From BJGV01 sp964196335 (lineage in GTDB: Bacteria > Pseudomonadota > Gammaproteobacteria > Burkholderiales > Nitrosomonadaceae): a stretch of 64,000 nt of DNA. The position numbers were made by a program, and so were the translations under genes. Every line of letters starts with the position of its first letter. The first letter of the stretch is position 1. Shown here one piece after another: positions 49,140 through 59,312 of this stretch. The notes beneath the pieces are model-generated. The model ran no database searches, was not told the DNA's origin, and worked only from the letters and a program-made list of their open reading frames with translations. The stretch lies in NCBI GenBank assembly GCA_965238155.1, contig OZ250175.1, positions 124,001 through 188,000 of the forward strand, in the 5' to 3' direction.

Positions 49140-52100
49140 TTATTTTATGGTGAATTTTGCTTTACTACCAAGCTTCTTTCCATCAACCTCAGATTCAATT
49201 TCAGGTTCTGAAACAAATACCCGGTCACTAGAAATACCTCCTTTTTCAACTAACCAATCACGTGCAGCTTTACCACGCTGCCCGGCAAGCTGACGCAACT
49301 CATCATCACCAGCATTAATATTTGCTAGCATTAATTGTTCCATTTCAGGAACTGGTAAAGATTTTGTAAGGCCAATTGCATTTTTTGGTTTATCAAATTT
49401 CTCCTCTTCGTAAGCAAGCTCAAGAAATTCTTCATATTCTTCTGGCTCTATACTAACATCTTGCAGAGAACCTCCAGACTCACCCTTCTCTGCTCCTTCT
49501 GATAATTTCTGAGCCTTGACTTTGCGGTCAAGCATCGCTCGTTTAAGACCATCCGGGTCGTTTTTCGGATCTGCGTATCCTGTAATATCTAATTTTAGTG
49601 CAGGACGATCAGCCAATGCTTTAGATAATGCCTGCAAACGCTTCTCAGCCTCAGGCTCCACTCGTCCGTAGCCAGGCAAGAAATCTATCTCTGACAGCTC
49701 TTCCCCCTCACCGGCAAGAGAACCGAGCAATGCAAACGGAGATGTAACCGCCTTAGTAAGTAAATTAACAAAAACCTGAACAATTATCCCACCCAAACTA
49801 AATTCCGGATCATTAAGTGAACCGTTAATCGGTAAATTGAGATCAATCTCACCCCGCTGGTTCTTTAGTAACGCTATAGCAAGAGTTAGAGGAATATCCA
49901 GAGCATCCGGGCTCTCAATCTTCTCACCCAGAGTAAACTGATCAAGAAATATATTATTCTCTGCTTTTAATTCACCCTCTTTGATGTGATAGTGAATATC
50001 AACTGACAATTTACCTTTCTCTATAATATAGCCTACATATTTTCCCGAATATGGACTAAATGTTGGCAAGTCAATTCCGGTTGCTTTTGCCGCAATATCA
50101 AGGAAGAGCTCACTACCAAACGGATCTAATTCTCCTGTAATTTCAAGCGGTGCAGATTTATCTACTGCACCGCTAATTTTGACTGTCCCGGGCTTGCCAG
50201 GCTTCAACGGGCCAACTTGACCAGCAATGTCGGTTAAATTTGCACGATAATTGGGTTTAATAAATTGATCATTAAAATCGATATTGCCGCCCTGTAATAC
50301 TACCTTACCAATATATACTGGAGTAGCCTTGTCAGCTTTCGGTTTTACCTGAACCGGGGTTTCAGTTACAGATCTAGCGGATGTTACTTTCTCTTCTGCG
50401 CCATCCTCCTGCCGGACAATGTTCTTGAGATTAATCTCACCATCCGGAGACAATCTCACATTTGCAAAAAAATCAGCAATCGCAACTGAAGCAATATCTA
50501 TACGAAAGGGTTCATTTGCAAATTTAATGCCGCTAATATCAAATTTTCGCCAGCGGAGTAAATCTGCTGCACTTGCTTTATCAAAAATATTAAAATTAGA
50601 GAATCGGCTTTTGCCACTCAATGTTATCTTTAAAGGTTCCCCATCAGCTTTTACCTCACCCTCGAAAGACGCTTCACCACGAGTGAGCAATGCGTTCAAG
50701 TGATCACTGGCCCAGCCCTGTAATGAAACAAGATCAATATCTTTTGCATCAATGACAAAATCAAAAACCAATGGCGACCAAGCCAGAGAACCATTTGTTT
50801 CAAGACTGCCACGCTTATTCATCGTAGCCTGTAGTGCTAAATTCAAAGGATCAACGCCACTAAGATCAATGTTATTAATGTTTAAATTGAGAGGATCGAC
50901 CACCATTGGGGCCACTTTTGTAAGCGTAAGATCTTCAAAATGTAATGCTGCATCTGCTATTTGTAAGCTTTCAATTTTTGCTTCCCAAGGTTTGCCGGTC
51001 CCCTCCGAATTGGTCTCAGCCTCCTCTTGCTCAGTCACCTCCTCTTGCCCGGTTTCCTCTTGTACCGGTTCTTTTTCGACAGAAAGTGGTGTGAAATGCT
51101 GAGTCAGATTAAGCTGCCCATCTTCTTCACGGCGTATTGATGCCTTGAACTGATCAAGTTTCACCATACCAAGCACAACGTTTTTCTGTGAAGGGTCAAT
51201 TACAATCTTATTTATACCGAGTTTTGGAAGACTTAATATTGGTTCTGTCTTTTCCGGATGTACTAACGATGCCCCCGCTAGTTCCAATGCAATTTGAGCT
51301 GGTTTCTGCCCACTAAGATCAATATCAGTTAGCATGACATCAAGCTGGTCAAACTTAACATTATATGGTTTTTCTGTTGCTTTATTTTCAAGCTCAAATT
51401 CACGTAGCGAAGTATTGCCAGACATAACCATTTTGGTTGTTTGATCAGCCTCCTGTGTATAGGTTAACTGTAAGTCACTATCGAAATATCCTGATAGTAA
51501 ACTTATGCCTAGTGGGATCGGCGAATACTCATCTATTTGCATCAAATCAATATTATTGAGTTTAAGATCAAGAGTTGCTTCCCGCTTTCCTGAAAAAGGC
51601 CGTACTTTACCGCTGAGAACAAAAGAAGATCCATTTACCTTTGCATTAAAGTATGGCTCGATCCAGGTTTTCAGATCATTCTCAAAATTAGAAATAAATG
51701 GAATGCCAAGATTAATTTCAGAAATTTTTTGATGACTATTTTTAAAATGATCAACAAACTCAAAATGGCCACTTTCAATAACAATATTACTAATCGAGAA
51801 CATTGCCTTACTATCATCTTTTTTGTCGCTGTCGTCTTCTGGCTTCTCCGAGAACTCTTCAACTAAATCGGAAATATTAAATCGGTTTTCTCCTTCACGA
51901 ACTAAATACAACATTGGTTCTTTAATTGTTACGGAGCTAACTACAGGCGCACGATGAGCAATAGATGCGGTACTGACATTTACATACAACTCGCCAACAG
52001 AAAATAAAACATTATCAACGCCCTCATTCTCTACTTTTCTTCCAATCCGAAAACCACGAACAATTAGCTCTAGTGAGAAAGGTTGAATGTCTATAGACTG

Positions 52101-52280
52101 AACCGATACAGGCCGATGAACAATTCCTGACAATTCGGTTTCAAGCTTGGTCTTGGCATAACCAGGAAGCCAGAAATAGCCAAGCAGTCCAAAGAGTACA
52201 ATAAATATTACTAAAACGCTGAGACTGATTCTTAAGCGTTTATTTGTTACGAAGCGCCGGAGAGACTCGGTCTGCATCAT
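49140..52280 (-). CDS. AsmA-like DUF748 envelope protein
   Basis: The 1046-residue product has one N-terminal membrane helix (about 18-38) and a long periplasmic part of DUF748/AsmA-like beta-rich repeats. It contains a glutamate-rich linker near 405-425 and a C-terminal segment (about 865-1046) reminiscent of OmpA-like parts (ALKLDITGYADPKND, and DRVFVSEPEIES at the end). AsmA-type proteins are thought to bridge membranes for lipid transport or to control outer-membrane assembly. It stands alone, converging with the thioredoxin gene. Confidence 0.88.
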   Translation of the reverse strand: MMQTESLRRFVTNKRLRISLSVLVIFIVLFGLLGYFWLPGYAKTKLETELSGIVHRPVSVQSIDIQPFSLELIVRGFRIGRKVENEGVDNVLFSVGELYVNVSTASIAHRAPVVSSVTIKEPMLYLVREGENRFNISDLVEEFSEKPEDDSDKKDDSKAMFSISNIVIESGHFEFVDHFKNSHQKISEINLGIPFISNFENDLKTWIEPYFNAKVNGSSFVLSGKVRPFSGKREATLDLKLNNIDLMQIDEYSPIPLGISLLSGYFDSDLQLTYTQEADQTTKMVMSGNTSLREFELENKATEKPYNVKFDQLDVMLTDIDLSGQKPAQIALELAGASLVHPEKTEPILSLPKLGINKIVIDPSQKNVVLGMVKLDQFKASIRREEDGQLNLTQHFTPLSVEKEPVQEETGQEEVTEQEEAETNSEGTGKPWEAKIESLQIADAALHFEDLTLTKVAPMVVDPLNLNINNIDLSGVDPLNLALQATMNKRGSLETNGSLAWSPLVFDFVIDAKDIDLVSLQGWASDHLNALLTRGEASFEGEVKADGEPLKITLSGKSRFSNFNIFDKASAADLLRWRKFDISGIKFANEPFRIDIASVAIADFFANVRLSPDGEINLKNIVRQEDGAEEKVTSARSVTETPVQVKPKADKATPVYIGKVVLQGGNIDFNDQFIKPNYRANLTDIAGQVGPLKPGKPGTVKISGAVDKSAPLEITGELDPFGSELFLDIAAKATGIDLPTFSPYSGKYVGYIIEKGKLSVDIHYHIKEGELKAENNIFLDQFTLGEKIESPDALDIPLTLAIALLKNQRGEIDLNLPINGSLNDPEFSLGGIIVQVFVNLLTKAVTSPFALLGSLAGEGEELSEIDFLPGYGRVEPEAEKRLQALSKALADRPALKLDITGYADPKNDPDGLKRAMLDRKVKAQKLSEGAEKGESGGSLQDVSIEPEEYEEFLELAYEEEKFDKPKNAIGLTKSLPVPEMEQLMLANINAGDDELRQLAGQRGKAARDWLVEKGGISSDRVFVSEPEIESEVDGKKLGSKAKFTIK

Positions 52281-52857
52281 ATTCTCACAGATTATTTAAC
52301 TGGTATTTTCGGGAAACAACTAGAGCATGATTAAAAGGATAAAGTTTAGTCCCTTCATATTTTAATATACGCCCAGGAAGCTGATGGGTCAACGTACCTA
52401 TTAACAAGTTTGTAGTCTTCTAGGATAGAAAATAAAATGCAGCCTAATTAAGCAACAAACTCAAACTAAGTATACTTAACCCATAATTTTTTACTCAAAT
52501 GTTTGCATAACTAACTATCTGGTTGACATTATTTAGTTTCTTAATTTTCTGAAATTGACAATGATACTCCAAAGTATCTTAGATTATGCCATGCTAATAT
52601 GGCTATCAAATAAGTTTCATAAATTTTTATCGTCCGTATCACTTTAGTTGAGAGATATTCACTTAGAATTATTCGTGATATCGTTGAAATCTATTGGATT
52701 TCTCAAGTTTTAGGACAAAAAGACGTTACTTTCTAATAGAGGAATCACGTCTATATTATCACTAGACTTTTACCCAATTTATATCTGTGACTGATACCAT
52801 TTCTTTAAAAAACAGATATCCGCAAGCGTCTATCCTAACAGAGGATATGTTTTATAT
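52281..52857. other. Long AT-rich divergent intergenic region
   Basis: These 577 bases separate the DUF748 gene from wecB and mark the edge of the polysaccharide region. No gene or remnant is recognised. Just before wecB, a four-codon minigene (ATG at 52847 to TGA at 52861) overlaps the wecB ATG; GAGG at 52841-52844 lies close upstream. Confidence 0.5.
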
Positions 52858-53973
52858 ATGAAAAGTATATATTTAGTTGCCGGGGCTCGCCCTAATTTTA
52901 TGAAAATTGCTCCTATCGTACGCGCCATTCAGGCACATGGGCAATTAGCATTCAAAATCGTTCATACAGGTCAGCACTATGACCGGGAAATGAATGATGT
53001 TTTTTTTGAGGAACTGGGTATCCCCGAGCCAGATATATTTATGTCAGCTGGAGGAGGCAGCCATTCTCAGCAGACAAGTAAAATTATGGTGGCCTTTGAA
53101 GAACTCTGTCAGACAAATAGGCCTGATGCTGTCTTAGTAGTTGGTGATGTAAATTCAACATTAGCCTGCTCAATTGTGTCAAAAAAACTGAACATCCCGG
53201 TAGCTCATGTTGAAGCAGGACTACGTAGTGGTGACACTACTATGCCAGAAGAGATAAACCGCTTAGTCACTGATAGTATTTCTGACTGGTTCTTTGTAAC
53301 TGAACCAAGTGGAGCTGCGCACTTAAGGCGTGAAGGAAAATCGGATTCAGAAATTTATTACGTCGGACATGTAATGGTTGATAACTTACTATACCAGGCA
53401 AAGAAACTAGCCGATACCGATACCTCATGTTATGAAACAAATAGCTTTAAACTGAATCATGTACTGCACAACAAACGATACGGTGTAATTACACTACACA
53501 GACCAAGCAATGTAGATAATATCGAAATAATGACACGTATCAGTAAAGCGCTGAAAGAAATAGCAACTAAGGTACCGCTGATCTTTCCAGTACACCCACG
53601 TACGCGGAAGAATTTGAAAAAATTTAATATAAATCTTGGGCCAGATATTACATTAGTCGGGCCACAAGCTTATATGGCTTTCCTTGACCTGTGGAAAGAC
53701 GCTGCCTTAGTACTAACTGATAGCGGAGGTTTACAGGAGGAAACCACTGCTTTGAACGTACCATGTATTACTATCCGTGAAAATACAGAACGGCCAATTA
53801 CAGTAGAAGAGGGCTCTAATGTCTTAGTGGGCACTGATCCGGCGCAGATTATAAACGAGGTACACAAAATCCTACGTGGCGAAGGTAAAAAAGGTTGCAG
53901 ACCAGATATGTGGGATGGCAAAGCAGCAGAGCGAATTGTAAAAATACTTGTAAAAAAACTTACAGATGGTTGA
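52858..53973 (+). CDS. wecB: UDP-GlcNAc 2-epimerase (non-hydrolysing)
   Basis: The 371-residue GT-B-fold enzyme interconverts UDP-GlcNAc and UDP-ManNAc for enterobacterial common antigen or capsule. AGARPNFMKIAPI, HTGQHYDREMND, VEAGLRSGDTTMPEEINR and the TDSGGLQEE motif are family hallmarks. It opens the surface-polysaccharide region. It is 95 bases before the mannose enzyme. Confidence 0.96.
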   Translation: MKSIYLVAGARPNFMKIAPIVRAIQAHGQLAFKIVHTGQHYDREMNDVFFEELGIPEPDIFMSAGGGSHSQQTSKIMVAFEELCQTNRPDAVLVVGDVNSTLACSIVSKKLNIPVAHVEAGLRSGDTTMPEEINRLVTDSISDWFFVTEPSGAAHLRREGKSDSEIYYVGHVMVDNLLYQAKKLADTDTSCYETNSFKLNHVLHNKRYGVITLHRPSNVDNIEIMTRISKALKEIATKVPLIFPVHPRTRKNLKKFNINLGPDITLVGPQAYMAFLDLWKDAALVLTDSGGLQEETTALNVPCITIRENTERPITVEEGSNVLVGTDPAQIINEVHKILRGEGKKGCRPDMWDGKAAERIVKILVKKLTDG

Positions 53974-54068
53974 TAGAATTAGTTTTACATAGAAATTATA
54001 TAAAATGCAATTAATGATCAAATACTAGTTACATAAATATTAATGTATTACTCATATCAGGAACCTCC

Positions 54069-55511
54069 ATGCATTCATTGATCCCTGTAGTTCTCTGTGG
54101 CGGATCCGGTACACGCCTCTGGCCACTCTCACGTGAACAATATCCTAAGCAACTTCTACAACTACTAGATGACGATGACTCTCTGTTGCAAGCCACAGTT
54201 CGTAGAATGGAAGGACTTGCTGGCGTAGAGCTTGGACCAACAATGGTGCTATGTAATGAAGAATATCGTTTCGTAATAGCTGAGCAGCTGAGGGTAATGA
54301 ATAAGAAAGCCTCGATTCTACTCGAACCTGAAGGTCGTAATACGGCGCCAGCTCTAACGCTTGCTGCATTGGCTGCGATACAAAATGGTGATGATCCGAT
54401 TCTACTAGTAATGCCCGCAGATCATATGATTATGGATATAGCAGCTTTTCAAATTGCGGTCCAAAAAAGTATAAAGCTAGCCGCAGATGGAGCAATAGTT
54501 ACTTTTGGCATCACTCCAGACTCACCTGAAACAGCTTATGGCTATATACAGTCTGGTGCAGTATATGAAGAAAATGAAATCTTTCACATTGAACGTTTTG
54601 TCGAAAAACCAGATTCTGACACGGCACAAGCTTATCTGGATGCAGGCTCTTATTTATGGAACAGTGGCTTGTTTATGTTGCGTGCTTCGGTGTGGCTTTC
54701 AGCTATTGGCCACTGCCGGACAGATATTCTCGAAGCCTGTCAAACTGCATGGAGTCAGAATTCAATTGATGGTGAGTTTTTACGTCCGGAAAAAACAGCA
54801 TTTGTACAATGCCCGGCAGACTCTATTGACTATGCTGTTATGGAAAATATTGGTACAGATATGGATTCACTCCCAGTTGGGTTAGTAACTCCTCTCTCGG
54901 CGGGCTGGTCTGATGTTGGCGCCTGGGAGTCACTGTGGCAAGTACTTCCAAAAGATAATAAGGGAAACGTATCGCAAGGCGATGTGATATTACATAACTG
55001 TCATAATTCGTTAGTTATGTCAGAGAACCGCCTGGTAGCTTGTGTAGGAATAAAGGATGTAGTGGTAGTAGAAACACCTGATGCTATTCTGGTAGCACAC
55101 AAGGACCAAACTCAGGATGTAAAGAAAATTGTTGATAATCTAAAGCAAGAAAAGCGTACTGAAGGACAACTGCATCGCAAAATATTTCGGCCATGGGGTT
55201 GGTATGACTGTGTAGATGTTGGTGAACGTTTTCAGGTTAAACGTATTGCAGTCAACCCAGGCGCTTCACTATCACTGCAGATGCATCACCACCGTGCCGA
55301 ACACTGGATTGTTGTGAGCGGGACCGCACAAGTGACATGCGGAGACTCCAGGTATCTGGTATCAGTAAATGAGTCTACTTTTATTCCGCTTGGTACCCGC
55401 CATCGTCTGGAGAACCCAGGTACCGAACTACTCGAGATAATAGAAGTACAATCAGGTTCATATTTAGGGGAAGACGATATTGTACGCTTTGAAGATGCTT
55501 ATGGGCGTTGA
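54069..55511 (+). CDS. manC: GDP-mannose pyrophosphorylase / mannose-6-P isomerase
   Basis: The 480-residue bifunctional enzyme (ManC/CpsB/XanB type) has an N-terminal nucleotidyltransferase (VVLCGGSGTRLWPLSREQYPK; FVEKP with the product-binding lysine). A C-terminal cupin phosphomannose isomerase domain (PGASLSLQMHHHRAEHW) follows from about 380. It makes GDP-mannose, a precursor of many exopolysaccharides and of fucose- or rhamnose-type sugars. No other mannose-specific gene lies within the window. Confidence 0.96.
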   Translation: MHSLIPVVLCGGSGTRLWPLSREQYPKQLLQLLDDDDSLLQATVRRMEGLAGVELGPTMVLCNEEYRFVIAEQLRVMNKKASILLEPEGRNTAPALTLAALAAIQNGDDPILLVMPADHMIMDIAAFQIAVQKSIKLAADGAIVTFGITPDSPETAYGYIQSGAVYEENEIFHIERFVEKPDSDTAQAYLDAGSYLWNSGLFMLRASVWLSAIGHCRTDILEACQTAWSQNSIDGEFLRPEKTAFVQCPADSIDYAVMENIGTDMDSLPVGLVTPLSAGWSDVGAWESLWQVLPKDNKGNVSQGDVILHNCHNSLVMSENRLVACVGIKDVVVVETPDAILVAHKDQTQDVKKIVDNLKQEKRTEGQLHRKIFRPWGWYDCVDVGERFQVKRIAVNPGASLSLQMHHHRAEHWIVVSGTAQVTCGDSRYLVSVNESTFIPLGTRHRLENPGTELLEIIEVQSGSYLGEDDIVRFEDAYGR

Positions 55512-55872
55512 TAGTATTGAAAGCTTTCAATTACCACTAGAAACTCACCTATAGGTAAACTCAACCCCGCACTTTCAAATTTATTTACATATCTTTTAGT
55601 ACAAATGAAAGATTACAACCATATTAATTTTATATTTATCCGAGCTGGATAACGTGTACGCAATAAATTAAAAATTCCGGAAGTATAAATAAATAGAGAT
55701 AAATAAGTTCGTATGAGTGTTACATTTTTGATTTATGAGGATTCTTTCTCAACAGAAGTTAAAAGGGACGAGCGATAATATTGGATGATGTTTCCCCCCA
55801 TAGGTCCCCAGGATACTTGCTAACCTAATATTATTGGTAGTTTAAACGTTTCTATTTTTATTAAGAAAGGCT
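55512..55872. other. Convergent intergenic region
   Basis: A 14-base perfect palindrome (TTGAAAGCTTTCAA, 55517-55530) follows manC. The rest is AT-rich, with no recognisable gene. The segment near 55770-55830 is less AT-rich than its surroundings and could be a worn remnant, but I cannot identify it. Confidence 0.45.
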
Positions 55873-57582
55873 CTAACTTTTAGTTGCTGTACATCGATCT
55901 ATTGTTAATCGATCATCTTCTCCCTTTGAGAGGGTAAAGACGTAGTCTGCGGCATTAACTACAGCAGGTTGGTGGGATACGGCAATTATAGTAAGATTCT
56001 GTGCCAAACTCTGTAGTATTTTACAAATTGTCTGTTCACTTTCTGGATCTAAAGCGCTGGTTGGTTCATCTAGTATCAGAAAAAGAGGTTGATGTGCTAG
56101 TGCTCTTGCAATCGCTATACGTTGACGTTGCCCTCCTGATATGAGTCCACCACGCTCTCCGACAACAGTATATAGGCCTTCAGGTAGGGCGCTGACAAAT
56201 TCCCATGCACCAGCTTGGTGTAGTGCTCGCTCAGCATCAACAGTAGAAAGCTCTGTTGTGCCTACAAGGACATTGTTGAGAATAGTGTCATGTAACAGGA
56301 TAGTTTCCTGAGATACATAACCTATCATATGCCTCCATTCACGAATATTAATTTCATGCAGAGGAACCCCGTCCACACATATCTCTCCTGATTTAGGTTC
56401 TGCAAGTCCACAAAGAAGATCAAGCAATGTGCTTTTACCAATTCCAGATGGTCCTGTTATTGTAGTAAAAGATTTTACGGGTATTTCTAAATTCAAATCT
56501 CTAAATATAGATTTTATGTCGTAATCAAAACTAACATGATGCAAACTAATGCCCTGTTTAAGGGTAGGTTGCACTGTACCTCCATTCATTTCAGCAGCAG
56601 AGCGCGCCTCCTTAATAGCCTTTTGTAACGCCCAATAAGCACTTTCCTGAACTGCAAGGAGTTGGTAGCGACGCTGCATTCTGTTCATCAAAGTTAGTAT
56701 GCGAATGAGTAGGAAGACCATCATCGTTACCGCAGGAAGGGAAAGTTCCCATATTACCAGAACGATATATAAACCACTTGCTACCAAGGCAGTGAAGATT
56801 GGTTCTTGTAAAGCTTTCAAGCCTTCTCTACTCATAACCTCACGACGAGTAGCTTTTTCCAGCTGTCTAGTTTGATCACGTAAAATGGCATCTGCCACAT
56901 TGTCTCGCGCCATAGCTTTTAATGATTTAACTGAGCCCAGAATATCGGACAGGTAAGATAGTAATTGGCGAAGGTAATGTGTCTGTTTTAAGCCTGCTTT
57001 TTTAGTGGCTTGTACTAGACTGTACATTGACGACATCAAAACAATGCCTATAATAAAGGAAGATAGGGCAGCCTGCCATGAAACAAGCATAGCAACAATT
57101 ACATAAATGAGCACTTGTACTGAAAGAGCAAGGACGGAAGCCCCATGCTCGAAACCATTAGCCGCGCGGTATGCTTCTGAAGAAATTGAGTTAGCTAGAG
57201 AGCCTACAGGGTGGCGCAAATAATACTGCCAACGACTAGCAAGTAGCGCTTCGATAAGCTCTACACGCAACGCAGATGCTACATGTGCCACAGTATAGCC
57301 AACCTGTCTGTTCGCAATCAACAATACCAAACTCTTGAGAACCATGCCGCCTACAATAATTAATAACATTGAACCTATTGTTGGAGTAATACCAATGGTA
57401 TTTAGTGACTCTACGATTAATTTTCCTATATTGGAATCTGTAGCGTCACCTACAACAATTGACAACAAAGGAAGAAGAGCAGTTATACTCAACCCCTCAG
57501 CAATGCCTGCTGCTAAAAAAGCAATCAGTACAAGTATGCTATTCCTAGGAAAAGCTAGGAAGTAAGTCATTAAAGTACGCAT
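55873..57582 (-). CDS. ABC half-transporter (exporter type)
   Basis: The 569-residue fused exporter subunit has six membrane helices (to about 300) and an ATPase domain. Walker A is GPSGIGKST, the signature ISGGQRQRIAIARAL and Walker B LFLILDEPTSALDPE. It resembles MsbA/PglK-type flippases for lipid-linked glycans. Its place between manC and glycan-modifying genes suggests moving a polysaccharide precursor across the inner membrane, an inference. It is divergent from the methyltransferase gene. Confidence 0.93.
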   Translation of the reverse strand: MRTLMTYFLAFPRNSILVLIAFLAAGIAEGLSITALLPLLSIVVGDATDSNIGKLIVESLNTIGITPTIGSMLLIIVGGMVLKSLVLLIANRQVGYTVAHVASALRVELIEALLASRWQYYLRHPVGSLANSISSEAYRAANGFEHGASVLALSVQVLIYVIVAMLVSWQAALSSFIIGIVLMSSMYSLVQATKKAGLKQTHYLRQLLSYLSDILGSVKSLKAMARDNVADAILRDQTRQLEKATRREVMSREGLKALQEPIFTALVASGLYIVLVIWELSLPAVTMMVFLLIRILTLMNRMQRRYQLLAVQESAYWALQKAIKEARSAAEMNGGTVQPTLKQGISLHHVSFDYDIKSIFRDLNLEIPVKSFTTITGPSGIGKSTLLDLLCGLAEPKSGEICVDGVPLHEINIREWRHMIGYVSQETILLHDTILNNVLVGTTELSTVDAERALHQAGAWEFVSALPEGLYTVVGERGGLISGGQRQRIAIARALAHQPLFLILDEPTSALDPESEQTICKILQSLAQNLTIIAVSHQPAVVNAADYVFTLSKGEDDRLTIDRCTATKS

Positions 57583-57915
57583 AGTCTGGTTTGTAGATTA
57601 TTTAGAAATTTTCTTCAATATTGTGTTCAGGTCACAGCGTGATACTAAAATAACTATTATATCGTGAGAATAGGAGTACATCTTTCAGGACGTAAAGTAG
57701 ATAATGTTACTGAAGAATGAAAATCTATTTATACCGAATAAAATGAAATGGATAATTATCAGCAAGTATACATTAAACATAGTCTAGTCAGGTTAGGTGG
57801 GTAATAATTAATAAATAATTCTTTCTTCATTGACTTGCATTTTATTTTACATAAAAGAGCATACTTCCAGCCAGTAACTAAATGCCATTTAATTTTATTA
57901 AGGACAATAATTTAA
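57583..57915. other. Divergent intergenic region
   Basis: This AT-rich region between the leftward ABC gene and the rightward methyltransferase carries their promoters. AAGGAC lies upstream of the 57916 ATG as a possible SD. No RNA gene is seen. Confidence 0.5.
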
Positions 57916-58566
57916 ATGAAAAATTCCAACACTAGTGTTGACTATTGGGAGAAATACTATTCAAGCGCTCAAAAACCAAGCATAAAAAATATTCCTTCAC
58001 AATTTTCTATATTTGTATTAAATGAATATTTCGAAAAAGAATATTATTTTGATATTGGATGTGGCAACGGAAGAGACGCGATTTGTTTTGCCCAACATGG
58101 AAAAATTGTAATTGGTTTGGATTACTCTAAAACAGCCATATCTAAAGATTTGTATGATGCTAAAACATATAAAAATTTAAAATATAAAATAGTTGACTTT
58201 CGATATAAGAATGAATTAATGCAATTCATAGCTCACTATAAAGATGAGCTTCATGATAGTGTTATTTACTCAAGATTCTTTCTTCATGCAGTAAATTTTG
58301 AATCAGAAGATAATTTTGTTTATTTTTGTGAGAATGCATTAGGGCCAGATGGAGTTGTTTGTATTGAATTTAGAACCATCTATGATGAAGAAAAAGAGAA
58401 AATGACAGCGCCTCATTTTAGGAGATTCATTGATCCTATTAAAATTGAGAAAAAATTTTTAAACAGTGGGTTTGAGAATATTTATTTTGTTGAGGGAACT
58501 GGTTATGCGAAATATGGTAAAGATGACGCATATGTTGCAAGAATGGTATTTAGGAAGAAGCAATGA
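57916..58566 (+). CDS. Class I SAM-dependent methyltransferase
   Basis: The 216-residue product has the SAM motif YYFDIGCGNGRDAICFA near residues 48-64 and the following acidic motif GLDYSKTAI. Codon use is extremely AT-rich, with many lysine, asparagine and isoleucine residues. It overlaps the next gene by four bases (ATGA). It is in the polysaccharide region, so the substrate is probably a sugar or a linked group, not certain. Confidence 0.85.
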   Translation: MKNSNTSVDYWEKYYSSAQKPSIKNIPSQFSIFVLNEYFEKEYYFDIGCGNGRDAICFAQHGKIVIGLDYSKTAISKDLYDAKTYKNLKYKIVDFRYKNELMQFIAHYKDELHDSVIYSRFFLHAVNFESEDNFVYFCENALGPDGVVCIEFRTIYDEEKEKMTAPHFRRFIDPIKIEKKFLNSGFENIYFVEGTGYAKYGKDDAYVARMVFRKKQ

Positions 58567-59198
58567 TTAAATCAGTTCCTAAGGAGAATAATAGGGCTAA
58601 TTTAATTTATGTTGCAGACAAATTAAAAGAAATTGATTACTTTGTTTTTTTTGGCACATTACTTGGGTTGGAAAGAGTTGGCGATATTATTAGTCATGAT
58701 GATGATGTAGATTTTTTCGTAAATATTAATGACAGAGATTGTTTAATCAATATTCTTAAAGACTCAGAGTTAACATTTAACTGGGGTTTAAGCCGAAATA
58801 ATACTCCATACTTTCTGCAGGGATATAGAATGTTTGGAGAGGAGAAAACATTCGTTGACTTTTATTTTTATGAGACTAATGAGGTTGATAGTTTTATCCG
58901 GCAACGATGGAATTTTTCTGGTTTATGGAAAAGAAAATATAATAATATGCATATTCCAAAAAACATAATTTTCCCAATTCAACAGAAACAATACTTTGAT
59001 CAAAGTATTAATATGCCAGCGAGGCCAAGCGCATGTTGTGAATATTTATATGGCCCAACTTGGGAGATCCCGCTCTTGAAAAAAGTGCAGTATAAAATTT
59101 TGATGTTAAATAACAAACCTATGATTCTAATTGGGTTCTGGAAATTCTGGATATTTTGGTTCGTTAAATTATATAGAAAATTATTTAAGTTCCTTTAA
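58563..59198 (+). CDS. LicD-like nucleotidyltransferase-fold protein
   Basis: The 211-residue product resembles LicD-type proteins: FVFFGTLLGLERVGDIISHDDDVDFFV gives the GxxLGxxR...DDDxD pattern in residues 28-54, and the C-terminal part includes ARPSACCEYLYGPTWEIP. LicD/fukutin proteins add phosphodiester-linked groups such as phosphocholine to surface glycans. It is translated in overlap with the methyltransferase, and both are markedly AT-rich, as if acquired together. Confidence 0.82.
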   Translation: MIKSVPKENNRANLIYVADKLKEIDYFVFFGTLLGLERVGDIISHDDDVDFFVNINDRDCLINILKDSELTFNWGLSRNNTPYFLQGYRMFGEEKTFVDFYFYETNEVDSFIRQRWNFSGLWKRKYNNMHIPKNIIFPIQQKQYFDQSINMPARPSACCEYLYGPTWEIPLLKKVQYKILMLNNKPMILIGFWKFWIFWFVKLYRKLFKFL

Positions 59199-59312
59199 AC
59201 AATGTAACATTGCAACGTACAAATCTGTAGATCTGATTAGTTTGGAGTGGCCATTGGGCTTGAGTCTGATGCAGCCGTTCGTTTGAAAACCGATTTCTGC
59301 AATCCAGAAAAA

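Noticed and set aside
55770..55830. Possible insertion-sequence remnant after manC
   Set aside because: No inverted repeats, direct repeats or transposase-like frame can be seen.
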